From positions 1 through 43,556 of the forward strand of contig CATLBH010000021.1 of the NCBI GenBank assembly GCA_949878745.1: a stretch of DNA of 43,556 bases, written 5' to 3'. Position numbers and translations under genes: made by a program. Positions 1 through 6,911 of the stretch are shown here, piece by piece. The notes under the pieces are model-generated. The model was given only the letters and a program-made list of their open reading frames with translations. It ran no database searches and was not told the DNA's origin. This DNA is from an uncultured Ruminiclostridium sp. (lineage in GTDB: Bacteria; Bacillota; Clostridia; Oscillospirales; Ruminococcaceae). Each line of letters starts with the position of its first letter. The stretch's first letter is position 1.

Positions 1-61
1 GCGGGGAGAAGGTCAGAGATATTAGGATAAAATACAATTTTGTGGGGGAGATTTAAAGGGG

Positions 62-100
62 AAAAAGCCGCTCGGAAGAGATTTCGGGCGGCTTTTTTTT
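62..100 (+). terminator. Rho-independent terminator of an upstream gene
   Basis: An 8-bp GC-rich stem (GCCGCTCG pairing with CGGGCGGC, one G-T pair) is preceded by A residues and followed by eight T residues. It would end a transcript entering from before the window; the gene it serves is not visible. Confidence 0.8.
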
Positions 101-544
101 ATGTGTCCTTATACGAGTATAGACTGGATAAAGAACGGCGCCGCCTATTATGAAGAGCAGTTTCCCGAACAGCTGAAGGCGTTTTATTCGGGCGTATCCG
201 GATATCTTTACACCGTTCCCTGTTCCTCGGTCATATCGGAGATGGAGGGCAGGGAAAGACTTTTTTACAGTACGGAAGCCGTCGAAACGGAAACGGAAGA
301 ATACATTCCCGACGTATATAACGAACTTATAAAATACGAAACGGCGGGCAAATTAAAGGTTAGGCGCTTTAATGAGCAGTCGGAGGAAAGGAAAAACGAG
401 CTTGTTGATATGATAGCGCATGTTATCGCGAAAAACGGTTATATAAAAAACCCCGATAAGGCGGAAGCGGGATTTTACAGAAGATATTTTGCCGAGGCGT
501 GGGAAAGAGCCGAAAAAACAAATAATTTTTGCTTTTCCTCTTGA
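101..544 (+). CDS. Hypothetical protein, 147 aa
   Basis: I do not recognise this protein. It is soluble, rich in Glu, Lys and aromatic residues, and has no signal peptide or membrane segment. Codon use resembles its neighbours, which argues for a real or recently real gene. The only in-frame ATG near the front lies directly after the T-tract of the preceding terminator, with no Shine-Dalgarno site, and the frame is open back to about base 26 without another good start. Expression is therefore uncertain; it may be leaderless or a remnant. A later ATG at 244 follows a GGAG but is too close to it. Its stop codon overlaps the -35 box of the blaI promoter, so it ends exactly where the next transcription unit begins. 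Confidence 0.5.
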   Translation: MCPYTSIDWIKNGAAYYEEQFPEQLKAFYSGVSGYLYTVPCSSVISEMEGRERLFYSTEAVETETEEYIPDVYNELIKYETAGKLKVRRFNEQSEERKNELVDMIAHVIAKNGYIKNPDKAEAGFYRRYFAEAWERAEKTNNFCFSS

Positions 545-569
545 CAACTGAAAGAAAATATGCTTTAAT
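541..569 (+). promoter_or_regulatory. SigmaA promoter of blaI-blaR1
   Basis: TTGACA (541-546), 17-bp spacer, TTTAAT (564-569). A TATAAT at 569-574 overlaps but would need a 22-bp spacer. The ACTAC-N4-GTAGT operator begins about 12 bases after the -10 box, so bound repressor would cover the start site. Confidence 0.65.
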
Positions 570-581
570 ATAATCATAACA

Positions 582-595
582 ACTACATATGTAGT
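582..595 (+). promoter_or_regulatory. BlaI/MecI-type operator (site 1)
   Basis: ACTAC-ATAT-GTAGT, a perfect 14-bp palindrome containing the TACA/TGTA half-sites known for BlaI/MecI repressors. It sits between the promoter and blaI, consistent with autorepression. The same motif recurs at 2693, 3709 and 41625. Confidence 0.8.
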
Positions 596-647
596 CATTA
601 AATCCGAACAAATTCCGAAACGAAAAAAAACGAAAAAGGAAACCGCC

Positions 648-1028
648 ATGAATAAAATAAAAAAATTGCCCGACGCCGAGTTTGAAATCATGAAAGCGGT
701 GTGGCAGTCGGAGGAACCCGTAACCTCCCCAATGCTCACCGAAAAGCTTAGATACGCCCTCAACGAAAAGGACAGAAAGCCCCAAACCGTTATGACCATG
801 CTTGTAAGGCTGGAGAAAAAGGGTTTTCTGCGCTCCGAAAAAAACGGTAAGGAACGGCTTTTTTACTCCCGGGTATCCGAAAAGGAATATATGGAGGTGG
901 AAGCCGAAAGCTTCCGCGGAAAATTCGGCGGAAATTCCTTCAGCGGTATGGTTAAGGCGCTGAACGGGGGAGAAAAGATTTCCGAAAAGGATATAGAAGA
1001 GCTTCGGGATTGGCTGGATAAAATGTAA
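648..1028 (+). CDS. blaI: BlaI/MecI/CopY-family transcriptional repressor
   Basis: A 126-aa winged-helix repressor of the penicillinase-repressor family. Residues 1-75 form the DNA-binding domain, including the start 'LPDAEFEIMKAVW', the recognition-helix stretch 'KPQTVMTMLVRLEKKGFL' and the wing 'RLFYSRVSEKEY'. The acidic C-terminal third would dimerise, and in this family it is the part cleaved on induction. Length is normal. The start ATG has an AAAGGAAA ribosome site. The palindrome directly upstream indicates autoregulation, and the M56 peptidase 18 bases downstream is the expected sensor/antirepressor partner. The symbol reflects the family; no beta-lactamase or mecA is in the window, so the inducer and target may not be beta-lactam related. 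Confidence 0.9.
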   Translation: MNKIKKLPDAEFEIMKAVWQSEEPVTSPMLTEKLRYALNEKDRKPQTVMTMLVRLEKKGFLRSEKNGKERLFYSRVSEKEYMEVEAESFRGKFGGNSFSGMVKALNGGEKISEKDIEELRDWLDKM

Positions 1029-1046
1029 GGCGATAATGGTGATAAT

Positions 1047-2105
1047 ATGGAAAATTTTTTGATGAGCCTGTGCGCGTGTTCGATTTTTATGACCGCCGTG
1101 GCGTTTATATATGAGCTGCTGTTAAAATGGCTGAGAAAAATTCAATCCTGTAAATGGAGGTATTATACATGGATATTGATATTTATCGGATTTATTATGA
1201 TATATAAGCCCTCCTTTGGCGGAACGGAAATAAGGCTTGACGGGGGCGACTGGATTGGCGCCGTTATGAGCGGAGGAAATGATATTACCTCGGATGCGAT
1301 CGCTGATATTTTAGAAAAATCCGCGGTTTTCGCGGTCTGGCTTTTCGGATTTTTATTCAAGCTATGTTATATGTTAATTAAACAGCACAGGTTTGTGAAA
1401 TCCGTTGCGCGTTTGTCAAAGCCCGTTTCGAAAGCGGTATCGGATATGGCTGTGATGATAGCTTCGGAGGTGGGAACCTGCGCTAAATTCAAGGCGGTTA
1501 CGGTCAAGGAAATTTCCTCCCCCATGGTGACGGGAATCTTCAACATTCTTATCATACTCCCCGACCGTCGGTTTTCCGATCAAGAGCTTTATCTTATATT
1601 AAAGCACGAGCTTGTGCATTTAAAGCGCCGCGACCTCGTTATAAAGACCTTTATGCTTTTCTGCGGCGCGGTGCATTGGTTCAATCCATTTATAAGAAGC
1701 TTTATCCGCTGCGCCGAAAGGGAAGGGGAGCTTTACTGCGACGAAACGGTTATCGGCGGGGAAAGCGAGGAAACCAAAAAGCTGTACTGCCGTTCCATTC
1801 TGGATACAATTTCCGCCGGCACGAAAAACAAAAACGCTTTGTCTCCCGCCGTCGCCTCAAATTTTTATTTTAACAAAACGGGTTTAAAGCACCGTATGAG
1901 TATGATTTTATCCTTTAACAGAAGGTACAGGCTGGGTATTGTGGGGGTTATAATACTTTTATTGGTTTTGTATACTGGAAAGGTTTTGTCGTTCGGGGGA
2001 AATTACGGTTCATATTATGAAGCCGAGGGAGCAGTGACTACGACTTTTGCGGTTACGGAGGTGGTTTTAACCGATACTTCCGTAATGACCACCGTAACGG
2101 GTTGA
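1047..2105 (+). CDS. blaR1: BlaR1/MecR1-family M56 membrane metallopeptidase
   Basis: A 352-aa integral membrane protein with hydrophobic segments near residues 5-25, 35-55, 90-112 and 298-315. The M56 zinc site HELVH is at about residues 187-191, followed by the typical 'WFNPF...CAEREGELYCDE' stretch. In the family, signal sensing activates this cytosolic protease, which inactivates BlaI. Here the chain ends about 35 residues after the last membrane segment, so the penicillin-binding sensor domain of classical BlaR1 is absent and the signal is unknown. It is cotranscribed with blaI. Confidence 0.88.
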   Translation: MENFLMSLCACSIFMTAVAFIYELLLKWLRKIQSCKWRYYTWILIFIGFIMIYKPSFGGTEIRLDGGDWIGAVMSGGNDITSDAIADILEKSAVFAVWLFGFLFKLCYMLIKQHRFVKSVARLSKPVSKAVSDMAVMIASEVGTCAKFKAVTVKEISSPMVTGIFNILIILPDRRFSDQELYLILKHELVHLKRRDLVIKTFMLFCGAVHWFNPFIRSFIRCAEREGELYCDETVIGGESEETKKLYCRSILDTISAGTKNKNALSPAVASNFYFNKTGLKHRMSMILSFNRRYRLGIVGVIILLLVLYTGKVLSFGGNYGSYYEAEGAVTTTFAVTEVVLTDTSVMTTVTG

Positions 2106-2130
2106 ATAGTGAGAAGGGATTTTTGAGGCG

Positions 2131-2475
2131 AAAAACTTAAGTGGGTGGAGATTGACGGCGGCGCAGCCGCGAACGGAGCCGAAGGCGGAGTGAGCCGACG
2201 CGAAGCGTCGACAAATTTTCCGTTAGGAAAATTTGGGCTGCGCCCCCTGCTGTTGGGTAGCTTTGGCGTAGGAGCAGTTTTAACTGATGGAGCGGTTTGC
2301 GGAGTTTGACACCCAAGACACAAACAAACTTTTTCACGGGTACGCACACATTGGCAATAATTGATAGGACATCAAGAAAATTTGCAAAAAAGCTTATATG
2401 GGAGCAGTTATATAAAGGAAACAACTTAATATTTAATCTAAACATACGATAATAGCAATTATCGAAACAGCGTTT
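2131..2475 (+). repeat. Long interspersed repeat, copy R1 (degenerate)
   Basis: About 345 bp that match, on the opposite strand, the stretch 42543-42893 at roughly three quarters identity by eye. Shared blocks include GCGGCGCAGCCGCGAACGGA, TTTTCCGTTAGGAAAAT, GGAGCAGTTTT, GACATCAAGAAAAT and GATAATAGCAAT. It includes a GC-rich end, a short hairpin around TTTTCC/GGAAAA, and a small ORF that is broken in this copy. The rest of the gap to 2692 (C-rich and G-rich tracts near 2508-2570) holds nothing I recognise. Confidence 0.75.
2287..2420 (+). pseudogene. Broken copy of the repeat-borne 45-codon ORF
   Basis: Starts ATG GAG CGG, parallel to the intact ORF at 42594-42731 on the minus strand. After 25 codons the positions encoding Arg-Trp in the intact copy have become TGA TAG, and a 1-base deletion follows near 2380-2395. 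The N-terminal residues and the 'DIKKI' region still align. Confidence 0.65.
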
Positions 2476-2692
2476 TATTCGAGTGAAACTTATATTGACG
2501 ATAAAACACCCAGAGGGGGGAAGGAAGGTATTCTTAGGTTTCACCTTAAGCCCCCCGCGGGAGCGGCTCAGCACGGCTCGTGCAAAAATAAAGCATTATA
2601 AAAAAGAAATCAACCTTATATAAAATCCTTTGTCCACGAACAGTATAGTATTACAATCCTATGTCGTTTTATAAATTTTTTTGGATAGGATA

Positions 2693-2706
2693 ACTACACT
2701 TGTAGT
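2693..2706 (+). promoter_or_regulatory. BlaI-type operator (site 2)
   Basis: ACTAC-ACTT-GTAGT, 42 bases upstream of the DUF2079 start and just downstream of an AT-rich stretch that probably holds the promoter (no clear -35/-10 pair chosen). It matches site 1 in both arms and in the flanks AACTAC...GTAGTCA, so the DUF2079 gene is probably controlled by BlaI. Confidence 0.7.
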
Positions 2707-2747
2707 CAATTCCCGTTAATTGCCCCCAAAAGAAAGGAAAAATCAAA

Positions 2748-4484
2748 ATGACAAATATAATAACCGGATACGTATCTTATTTCAAACAAGACCCCGCCCG
2801 TCTTATGCCCCGCTTAATCACCGCATGGCTTTTTGTATCCCAAATATATCTTATTTTTATCCCGGAACCCTTTAATTCCCTTAGCTTTTTTCCGAAAAAC
2901 GGCTTCGCCGCGTTTCTTTTATTTCTGCTGACAGCTTTTGCCGCTCTCTGTGCCATTAGGAACGAGAAGGCGATAAACCTTCTTATGATATCCGCCGCTT
3001 TTACATATTGTATTGCCGCGGTATCGGAATATTCCGAAATGTATTTCATATTGGGCTGCTCTGTGATAATTGCGGCGGTGGTACACTTTTCAAAAATTTC
3101 CGATATAAAATTTTCGGTATCCGCCAAAACCCTTTGGCTTACGGGAATACTGCTTATCCTTCTGTTTACGGCGGCGGTGGGCACGGTCTGCTGCCTGAAA
3201 TATAAAAACCACTGGACGCCCTGTTATGATTTCGGAATTTTCGCCCAAATGTTCCGATATATGAGGGAAACGGGGCTTCCTATGACTACCTGCGAGCGGG
3301 ACGGGCTATTGTCCCACTTCGCGGTGCATTTTTCCCCGATATTTTATTTGCTGCTGCCTTTTTATATGCTGATTCCGTCTCCCTTGACGCTTTTATTGGG
3401 GCAGTGCCTGGTTTCGGCGTCGGGCGTGATACCCCTTATCTTAATATGCGGGAATCATAAGCTTTCCAACCTTTCCGCGGCAATATTCGCCTTGTGCTAT
3501 ACACTTTATCCCGCATTTGCGGGAGGCTGCGGCTTTTATCTTCACGAAAACAATTTTCTGGCGCCGCTGATAATGTGGCTGATTTATTTTTTTGAGAGGG
3601 ACAAGCTTGTACCGATACTTGTTTTCGGTTTTCTTACCCTCGCTGTAAAGGAGGACGCCGCCGTTTATACGGCGATAGTTTCGTTGTATTTTATTTTTGC
3701 TCGTAAAAACTACAGATGTAGTGTTTACTTGCTTGTTATATCGATAACTTACTTTATGGCGATAACTTACTTTCTTTCCTCCCATGGTGACGGAGTGATG
3801 ACGGGGAGATACGATAATTACATATACGACGAAAGCGGGCTTTTCGCGGTAATAAAGGCGGCGCTACAAAACCCGCTTTACGCCGTACAGCAATCGCTGA
3901 ACCAAGATAAAATAAAATATATTCTTCAAATGCTTCTGCCGCTGATGTTTATGCCTTTGCGCCCCAAAAGCGCCGAACGCCTGCTACTGCTTCTTCCTTT
4001 TATTCTCGTAAATATAACGACCAATTATGTTTATCAGTATGATATATATTATCAGTACGGTTTCGGAAGCGGCGCGATACTTATATATCTTTCCGTAATA
4101 AATTACGGGGATATGGGCGGCGAAAGGAAAAAATCCCTTCTGTGCGCGGCGCTGTGTTCCGCGTTGGTTTTTCTGGGTACCTTCGGCGGAAGGCTGAACT
4201 ATTTGGGATATTATGGAAGGAGCGCTGAGGAAAGGGCAATTATAGATAAAGCTATCGGGCTTGTTCCCGAAGACGCTTCCGTCGCCTGCTGTACGTTTCT
4301 GCTTCCCAATATGTATTATATAGAGGAGCTTTACCAGCTGGAGAGTACCGAAAACGAAGCGGAGTATTATGTAGTGGATTTCAGAATCGAAAGCGATCAG
4401 TACAGTGCCGAGGATTTTGCGGGGAAGGAATTTGAGGCGGTGTTTTATGAGGAAGGGATTGTGGGAGTTTTCAGAAAGGTTTAA
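2748..4484 (+). CDS. DUF2079 family polytopic membrane protein
   Basis: A 578-aa membrane protein with about ten hydrophobic segments and a soluble C-terminal tail of about 90 residues. It carries the DUF2079 signature: 'YDFGIFAQ' near residue 160, then an 'HF...HFSPIFYLLLPFYMLIPSP' block, 'LHENNFLAPL', and the tail 'VPEDASVACCTFLLP'. The family resembles GT-C fold glycosyltransferases, but its substrate is unknown. AAAGGAAAAA precedes the ATG. Two BlaI-type palindromes flag the gene, one in front and one inside it (3709). The TAA stop is also the target duplication of a MITE. Confidence 0.85.
   Translation: MTNIITGYVSYFKQDPARLMPRLITAWLFVSQIYLIFIPEPFNSLSFFPKNGFAAFLLFLLTAFAALCAIRNEKAINLLMISAAFTYCIAAVSEYSEMYFILGCSVIIAAVVHFSKISDIKFSVSAKTLWLTGILLILLFTAAVGTVCCLKYKNHWTPCYDFGIFAQMFRYMRETGLPMTTCERDGLLSHFAVHFSPIFYLLLPFYMLIPSPLTLLLGQCLVSASGVIPLILICGNHKLSNLSAAIFALCYTLYPAFAGGCGFYLHENNFLAPLIMWLIYFFERDKLVPILVFGFLTLAVKEDAAVYTAIVSLYFIFARKNYRCSVYLLVISITYFMAITYFLSSHGDGVMTGRYDNYIYDESGLFAVIKAALQNPLYAVQQSLNQDKIKYILQMLLPLMFMPLRPKSAERLLLLLPFILVNITTNYVYQYDIYYQYGFGSGAILIYLSVINYGDMGGERKKSLLCAALCSALVFLGTFGGRLNYLGYYGRSAEERAIIDKAIGLVPEDASVACCTFLLPNMYYIEELYQLESTENEAEYYVVDFRIESDQYSAEDFAGKEFEAVFYEEGIVGVFRKV
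3709..3722 (+). promoter_or_regulatory. BlaI-type palindrome inside the DUF2079 gene (site 3)
   Basis: ACTAC-AGAT-GTAGT with the same A-rich left flank as sites 1 and 2, about 960 bases into the coding region. It could be an auxiliary operator or roadblock, or chance. Confidence 0.45.
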
Positions 4485-4683
4485 GAAACTGTTCCAATAG
4501 AAATTGGCGCGCGCCTTTTCGGTATATTTTGCCGCCGATTTTGGGCAAATTACCAATACATCGTGTGTTAAAAATCCTTGACGGGCTTATCGCGTAAGCT
4601 GCCTTCCTGCGGATTTTTGCCTTCTCATCAACAAAATATGCTCGAAAATCCGCACACCATTTTTATCTTATTGGAACAGTTTC
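4485..4683 (+). mobile_element. MITE copy 1 (199 bp), TSD TAA
   Basis: Begins GAAACTGTTCCAATA and ends TATTGGAACAGTTTC, a perfect 15-bp terminal inverted repeat, and is flanked on both sides by TAA (4482-4484, 4684-4686). It encodes nothing. The left TAA is the stop codon of the DUF2079 gene. The right TAA is shared with hairpin element A. A second copy lies at 5225-5539. Confidence 0.88.
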
Positions 4684-4686
4684 TAA

Positions 4687-4737
4687 TACTAATCTTTGGT
4701 CAGATTATATACAAAAAATGTTGACCAAAGATTGGTA
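4687..4737 (+). mobile_element. TWA hairpin element A (51 bp)
   Basis: Ends TACTAATC and GATTGGTA, flanked by TAA on both sides (4684-4686, 4738-4740). It has a single stem AATCTTTGGTCA pairing with TGACCAAAGATT. It is a short member of the family at 5342, 10259, 30183, 40121, 42326 and 42448, and abuts MITE copy 1. Confidence 0.7.
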
Positions 4738-4749
4738 TAAATCAACAAT

Positions 4750-5202
4750 TTAACATTCTATCCATATCCCTTCGTCATGCACTCCCGTCCCCTCTATGGA
4801 ACGGTAAAATTTCTGCGCGTCATAGTTGTCGGCTATTAAGGCTATGAGAGTGTCCACCTTATACTCGTTTTTAAGAACTTTTCTCAACTCCGCCAAAAGA
4901 CTTTGGGCGATTTTCTTATGGCGAAAATCCTTGAGAACGCATATCCAGTCGAGATACGCCTTCACGGAGCCGTCAAAATGGCTGCAAATCAGCGCGGAAT
5001 CTATGCGCCCAACCACTATGCCGTTTATGTAAGCGAGAAGCGAGACGGAATTGCGGAATTTCTGATCTTCAAAGCTGTTTCTTATGTCCATCAGGTAGTT
5101 GTCGTCGATATCGGGGGTCCAGAAATTTTCGTCCTTTCTTAATGCCAGCTCAAATTGTATCACATCGTCTATTCGGTTTTTTGTAAAGCGCTTGATCTCC
5201 AT
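4750..5202 (-). CDS. GNAT family N-acetyltransferase
   Basis: A 150-aa single-domain acetyltransferase of the GNAT fold. The acetyl-CoA binding motif A region is 'VLKDFRHKKIAQSLLAELRK' near residues 88-107, preceded by beta strands ('LLAYINGIVVGRIDSALI', 'YLDWICV') and followed by 'DTLIALIADNYDAQKFYRSIE', typical of the C-terminal half. The substrate cannot be told. A strong AAAGGAGG site lies 7-14 bases before the ATG. It is downstream of the PatB-type gene on the same strand, with MITE copy 2 between them, so the pair may once have been a simple operon. Confidence 0.82.
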   Translation of the reverse strand: MEIKRFTKNRIDDVIQFELALRKDENFWTPDIDDNYLMDIRNSFEDQKFRNSVSLLAYINGIVVGRIDSALICSHFDGSVKAYLDWICVLKDFRHKKIAQSLLAELRKVLKNEYKVDTLIALIADNYDAQKFYRSIEGTGVHDEGIWIEC

Positions 5203-5288
5203 TTTTGTCCTCCTTTATCGTTTAGAAACTGTTCCAATAGGAATTGGCGCGCGTCTTTTCGGCATATTTTGCCGCTGACTTGCGTTTT

Positions 5289-5338
5289 GTCATTTGCCCA
5301 AAGTCGGCGCATCCTTGCGCCGACTTTGGGCAAATGAC
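5289..5338 (+). repeat. Perfect 23-bp hairpin inside MITE copy 2
   Basis: Bases 5289-5311 and 5316-5338 are exact reverse complements with the 4-base loop TCCT. MITE copy 1 retains only the right arm (TTTTGGGCAAAT), so the left arm and loop appear deleted there. It has no T-tract, so a terminator role is uncertain. Confidence 0.85.
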
Positions 5339-5341
5339 TAA

Positions 5342-5414
5342 TACTAATCCCTATTTAAACTGTTGGATTAGTATTAAACTGTGGGTATTACGTCAGTTTA
5401 AAAGGGGATTGGTA
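5342..5414 (+). mobile_element. TWA hairpin element B, nested in MITE copy 2
   Basis: Ends TACTAATCC and GGATTGGTA, flanked by TAA (5339-5341, 5415-5417). It has an inner stem ACTAATCC/GGATTAGT and a longer imperfect stem from AATCCCTATTTAAACTG to CAGTTTAAAAGGGGATT. The matching place in MITE copy 1 reads through without it, which makes this a clean filled/empty site pair. Confidence 0.78.
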
Positions 5415-5539
5415 TAACACATCGTGTGTTAAAAATTCTTGACGGGCTTATCGCGTAAGCTGCCCGCCTGCGGATTTTTGCCTTGTCATCAACAAAATAT
5501 GCTCGAAAATCCGCACACCATTTCTATTGGAACAGTTTC

Positions 5540-6709
5540 TTATTTTTTTATCGCCTGTTTCATTCTGTCGGCCGCTTCTATAAGCAAAACCCTCGGACAG
5601 GCGGTATTGACTCTTATAAAGCCTTCGCCTCCATTTCCGAATATGGCTCCGTTATGTACCCTTACTTTTGCGTTCTTAAGGAAATATTCCTCAAGATCGT
5701 TTTCCTCGGGCAAAGCCTGTCGGCAGTCTATCCAGGCGAGATAGGTGCCCTCAGGTTCGATGAGCGAAATTTTTTCTTCCTTTGGAAAAGCCCTTCTGAG
5801 TACGTCGAAGTTCCCCTTTATGTATTCCAGAAGTCCGTCCAGCCATTCCTCGCCGTGATTATAAGCCGCTTTTACCGCCGCTGCCGCCATAACGTTAAGT
5901 TCGCAGCCGAAGGTGGCCTCGCAGGCTTCGCCGACCTTTCGGCGAAGCTCGGGATTGGCGATGATTATGTTTGCCGCCTGTATGCCCGCTATGTTGAATG
6001 TCTTTGTGGGGGAGGTACAGGTAACGGTAATATCCGACAGCTCCTCCGAAAGCGAAGCGATGGGCAGATGGGGACGGCCGCAGAAAACGAAATCCGAATG
6101 AATCTCGTCGGAAATGATCTTTACATTGTGCTTTAAGCAGATTCTGCCCAACTCGGTAAGCTCTTCTTTCGTCCACACTCTCCCGGCGGGATTGTGGGGA
6201 GAGCAGAGCAAAAACAGTTTTACCGCGTTTTCTTTTATTTTTTGTTCAATATCCTCAAAATCCGGCTCGTACCTGCCTTCTATAAGTTTTAGTTCGGATA
6301 TTACGGTACGGCGGCGGTTGCTTTCTATCAGCCGGGCAAAAGGGTGATAAACCGGCTGACAGATAAGCACGCCGTCTCCCTTTTCGCTTAAAGCTCTTAC
6401 CGCGGCGGCTATGGCGAACAGCACGCCGGGAGCCTTTATAATCCAAGACTCTTTTATATCCCAGTTCATTCTGCGTCCGTACCAGCCGATCACCGATTTT
6501 TCATAATCCCCGTCCACGATGCCGTATCCGAATATGCCGTGCTCAACCGTTTTTTTCAGCGCTTCGCGAATGGCGGGCGCCACCTTAAAATCCATATCCG
6601 CCACCCATAGCTGTATAACGTCGGGGTCGTCGGGAAAACAGTCGTATTTTAATGAATTTGTCCCTCTGCGCTTATGTACCGTATCAAAAAAAGAATCATC
6701 AATTTCCAT
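5540..6709 (-). CDS. patB: PatB/MalY-type PLP-dependent C-S lyase/aminotransferase
   Basis: A 389-aa class I/II aminotransferase-fold enzyme of the MalY/PatB group (cystathionine beta-lyase type). Visible marks are the N-terminal 'FDTVHKRRGTNSLKYD' and 'LWVADMDF' typical of this subgroup, 'CSPHNPAGRVW', the PLP-contacting 'SDEIHSDFVF' near residues 200-210, and the Schiff-base lysine in 'SPTKTFNIAG' at about residue 235. Members cleave cystathionine or other cysteine S-conjugates to a thiol, pyruvate and ammonia, and some act as regulators. Length is normal. It has its own promoter (6745-6773, minus strand). Its stop codon coincides with the MITE copy 2 target duplication. The exact substrate is inferred. 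Confidence 0.88.
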   Translation of the reverse strand: MEIDDSFFDTVHKRRGTNSLKYDCFPDDPDVIQLWVADMDFKVAPAIREALKKTVEHGIFGYGIVDGDYEKSVIGWYGRRMNWDIKESWIIKAPGVLFAIAAAVRALSEKGDGVLICQPVYHPFARLIESNRRRTVISELKLIEGRYEPDFEDIEQKIKENAVKLFLLCSPHNPAGRVWTKEELTELGRICLKHNVKIISDEIHSDFVFCGRPHLPIASLSEELSDITVTCTSPTKTFNIAGIQAANIIIANPELRRKVGEACEATFGCELNVMAAAAVKAAYNHGEEWLDGLLEYIKGNFDVLRRAFPKEEKISLIEPEGTYLAWIDCRQALPEENDLEEYFLKNAKVRVHNGAIFGNGGEGFIRVNTACPRVLLIEAADRMKQAIKK

Positions 6710-6744
6710 AATTTTTTACCTTTCCTTGTAATTATTACATTATA

Positions 6745-6773
6745 ATTGTAACATTAACAAATTGTTTTGTCAA
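6745..6773 (-). promoter_or_regulatory. Promoter of the patB-type gene
   Basis: On the minus strand: TTGACA (6773-6768), 17-bp spacer, TACAAT (6750-6745), about 35 bases before the ATG. Confidence 0.65.
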
Positions 6774-6813
6774 CCCGTTTGTGAAAAACCTTGTATAAAA
6801 ACCTTGCTTAACC

Positions 6814-6842
6814 TTGACAAAAACCCGCCGATATGGTAAAAT
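6814..6842 (+). promoter_or_regulatory. Promoter of thyX and the following run
   Basis: TTGACA (6814-6819), 17-bp spacer ending in TGG (extended -10), TAAAAT (6837-6842). It is the clear start of the large plus-strand cluster. Confidence 0.8.
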
Positions 6843-6911
6843 AATTTGAATGATAAAGGTCATATCGTTTTTGATATGACTTTTTGTAATTAAACCGATA
6901 GGAGAAGCCTT

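Larger units (their letters stand above)
5225..5539 (+). mobile_element. MITE copy 2 (315 bp) with nested insertion, TSD TTA
   Basis: Same 15-bp terminal repeats GAAACTGTTCCAATA/TATTGGAACAGTTTC as copy 1, flanked by TTA on both sides (5222-5224, 5540-5542). The right TTA is the stop codon (TAA on the minus strand) of the PatB-type gene. It is longer than copy 1 because it keeps a 23-bp perfect hairpin (5289-5338) and carries hairpin element B (5342-5414). The interior otherwise matches copy 1, for example ACATCGTGTGTTAAAAAT and CTTGACGGGCTTATCGCGTA. Confidence 0.88.
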
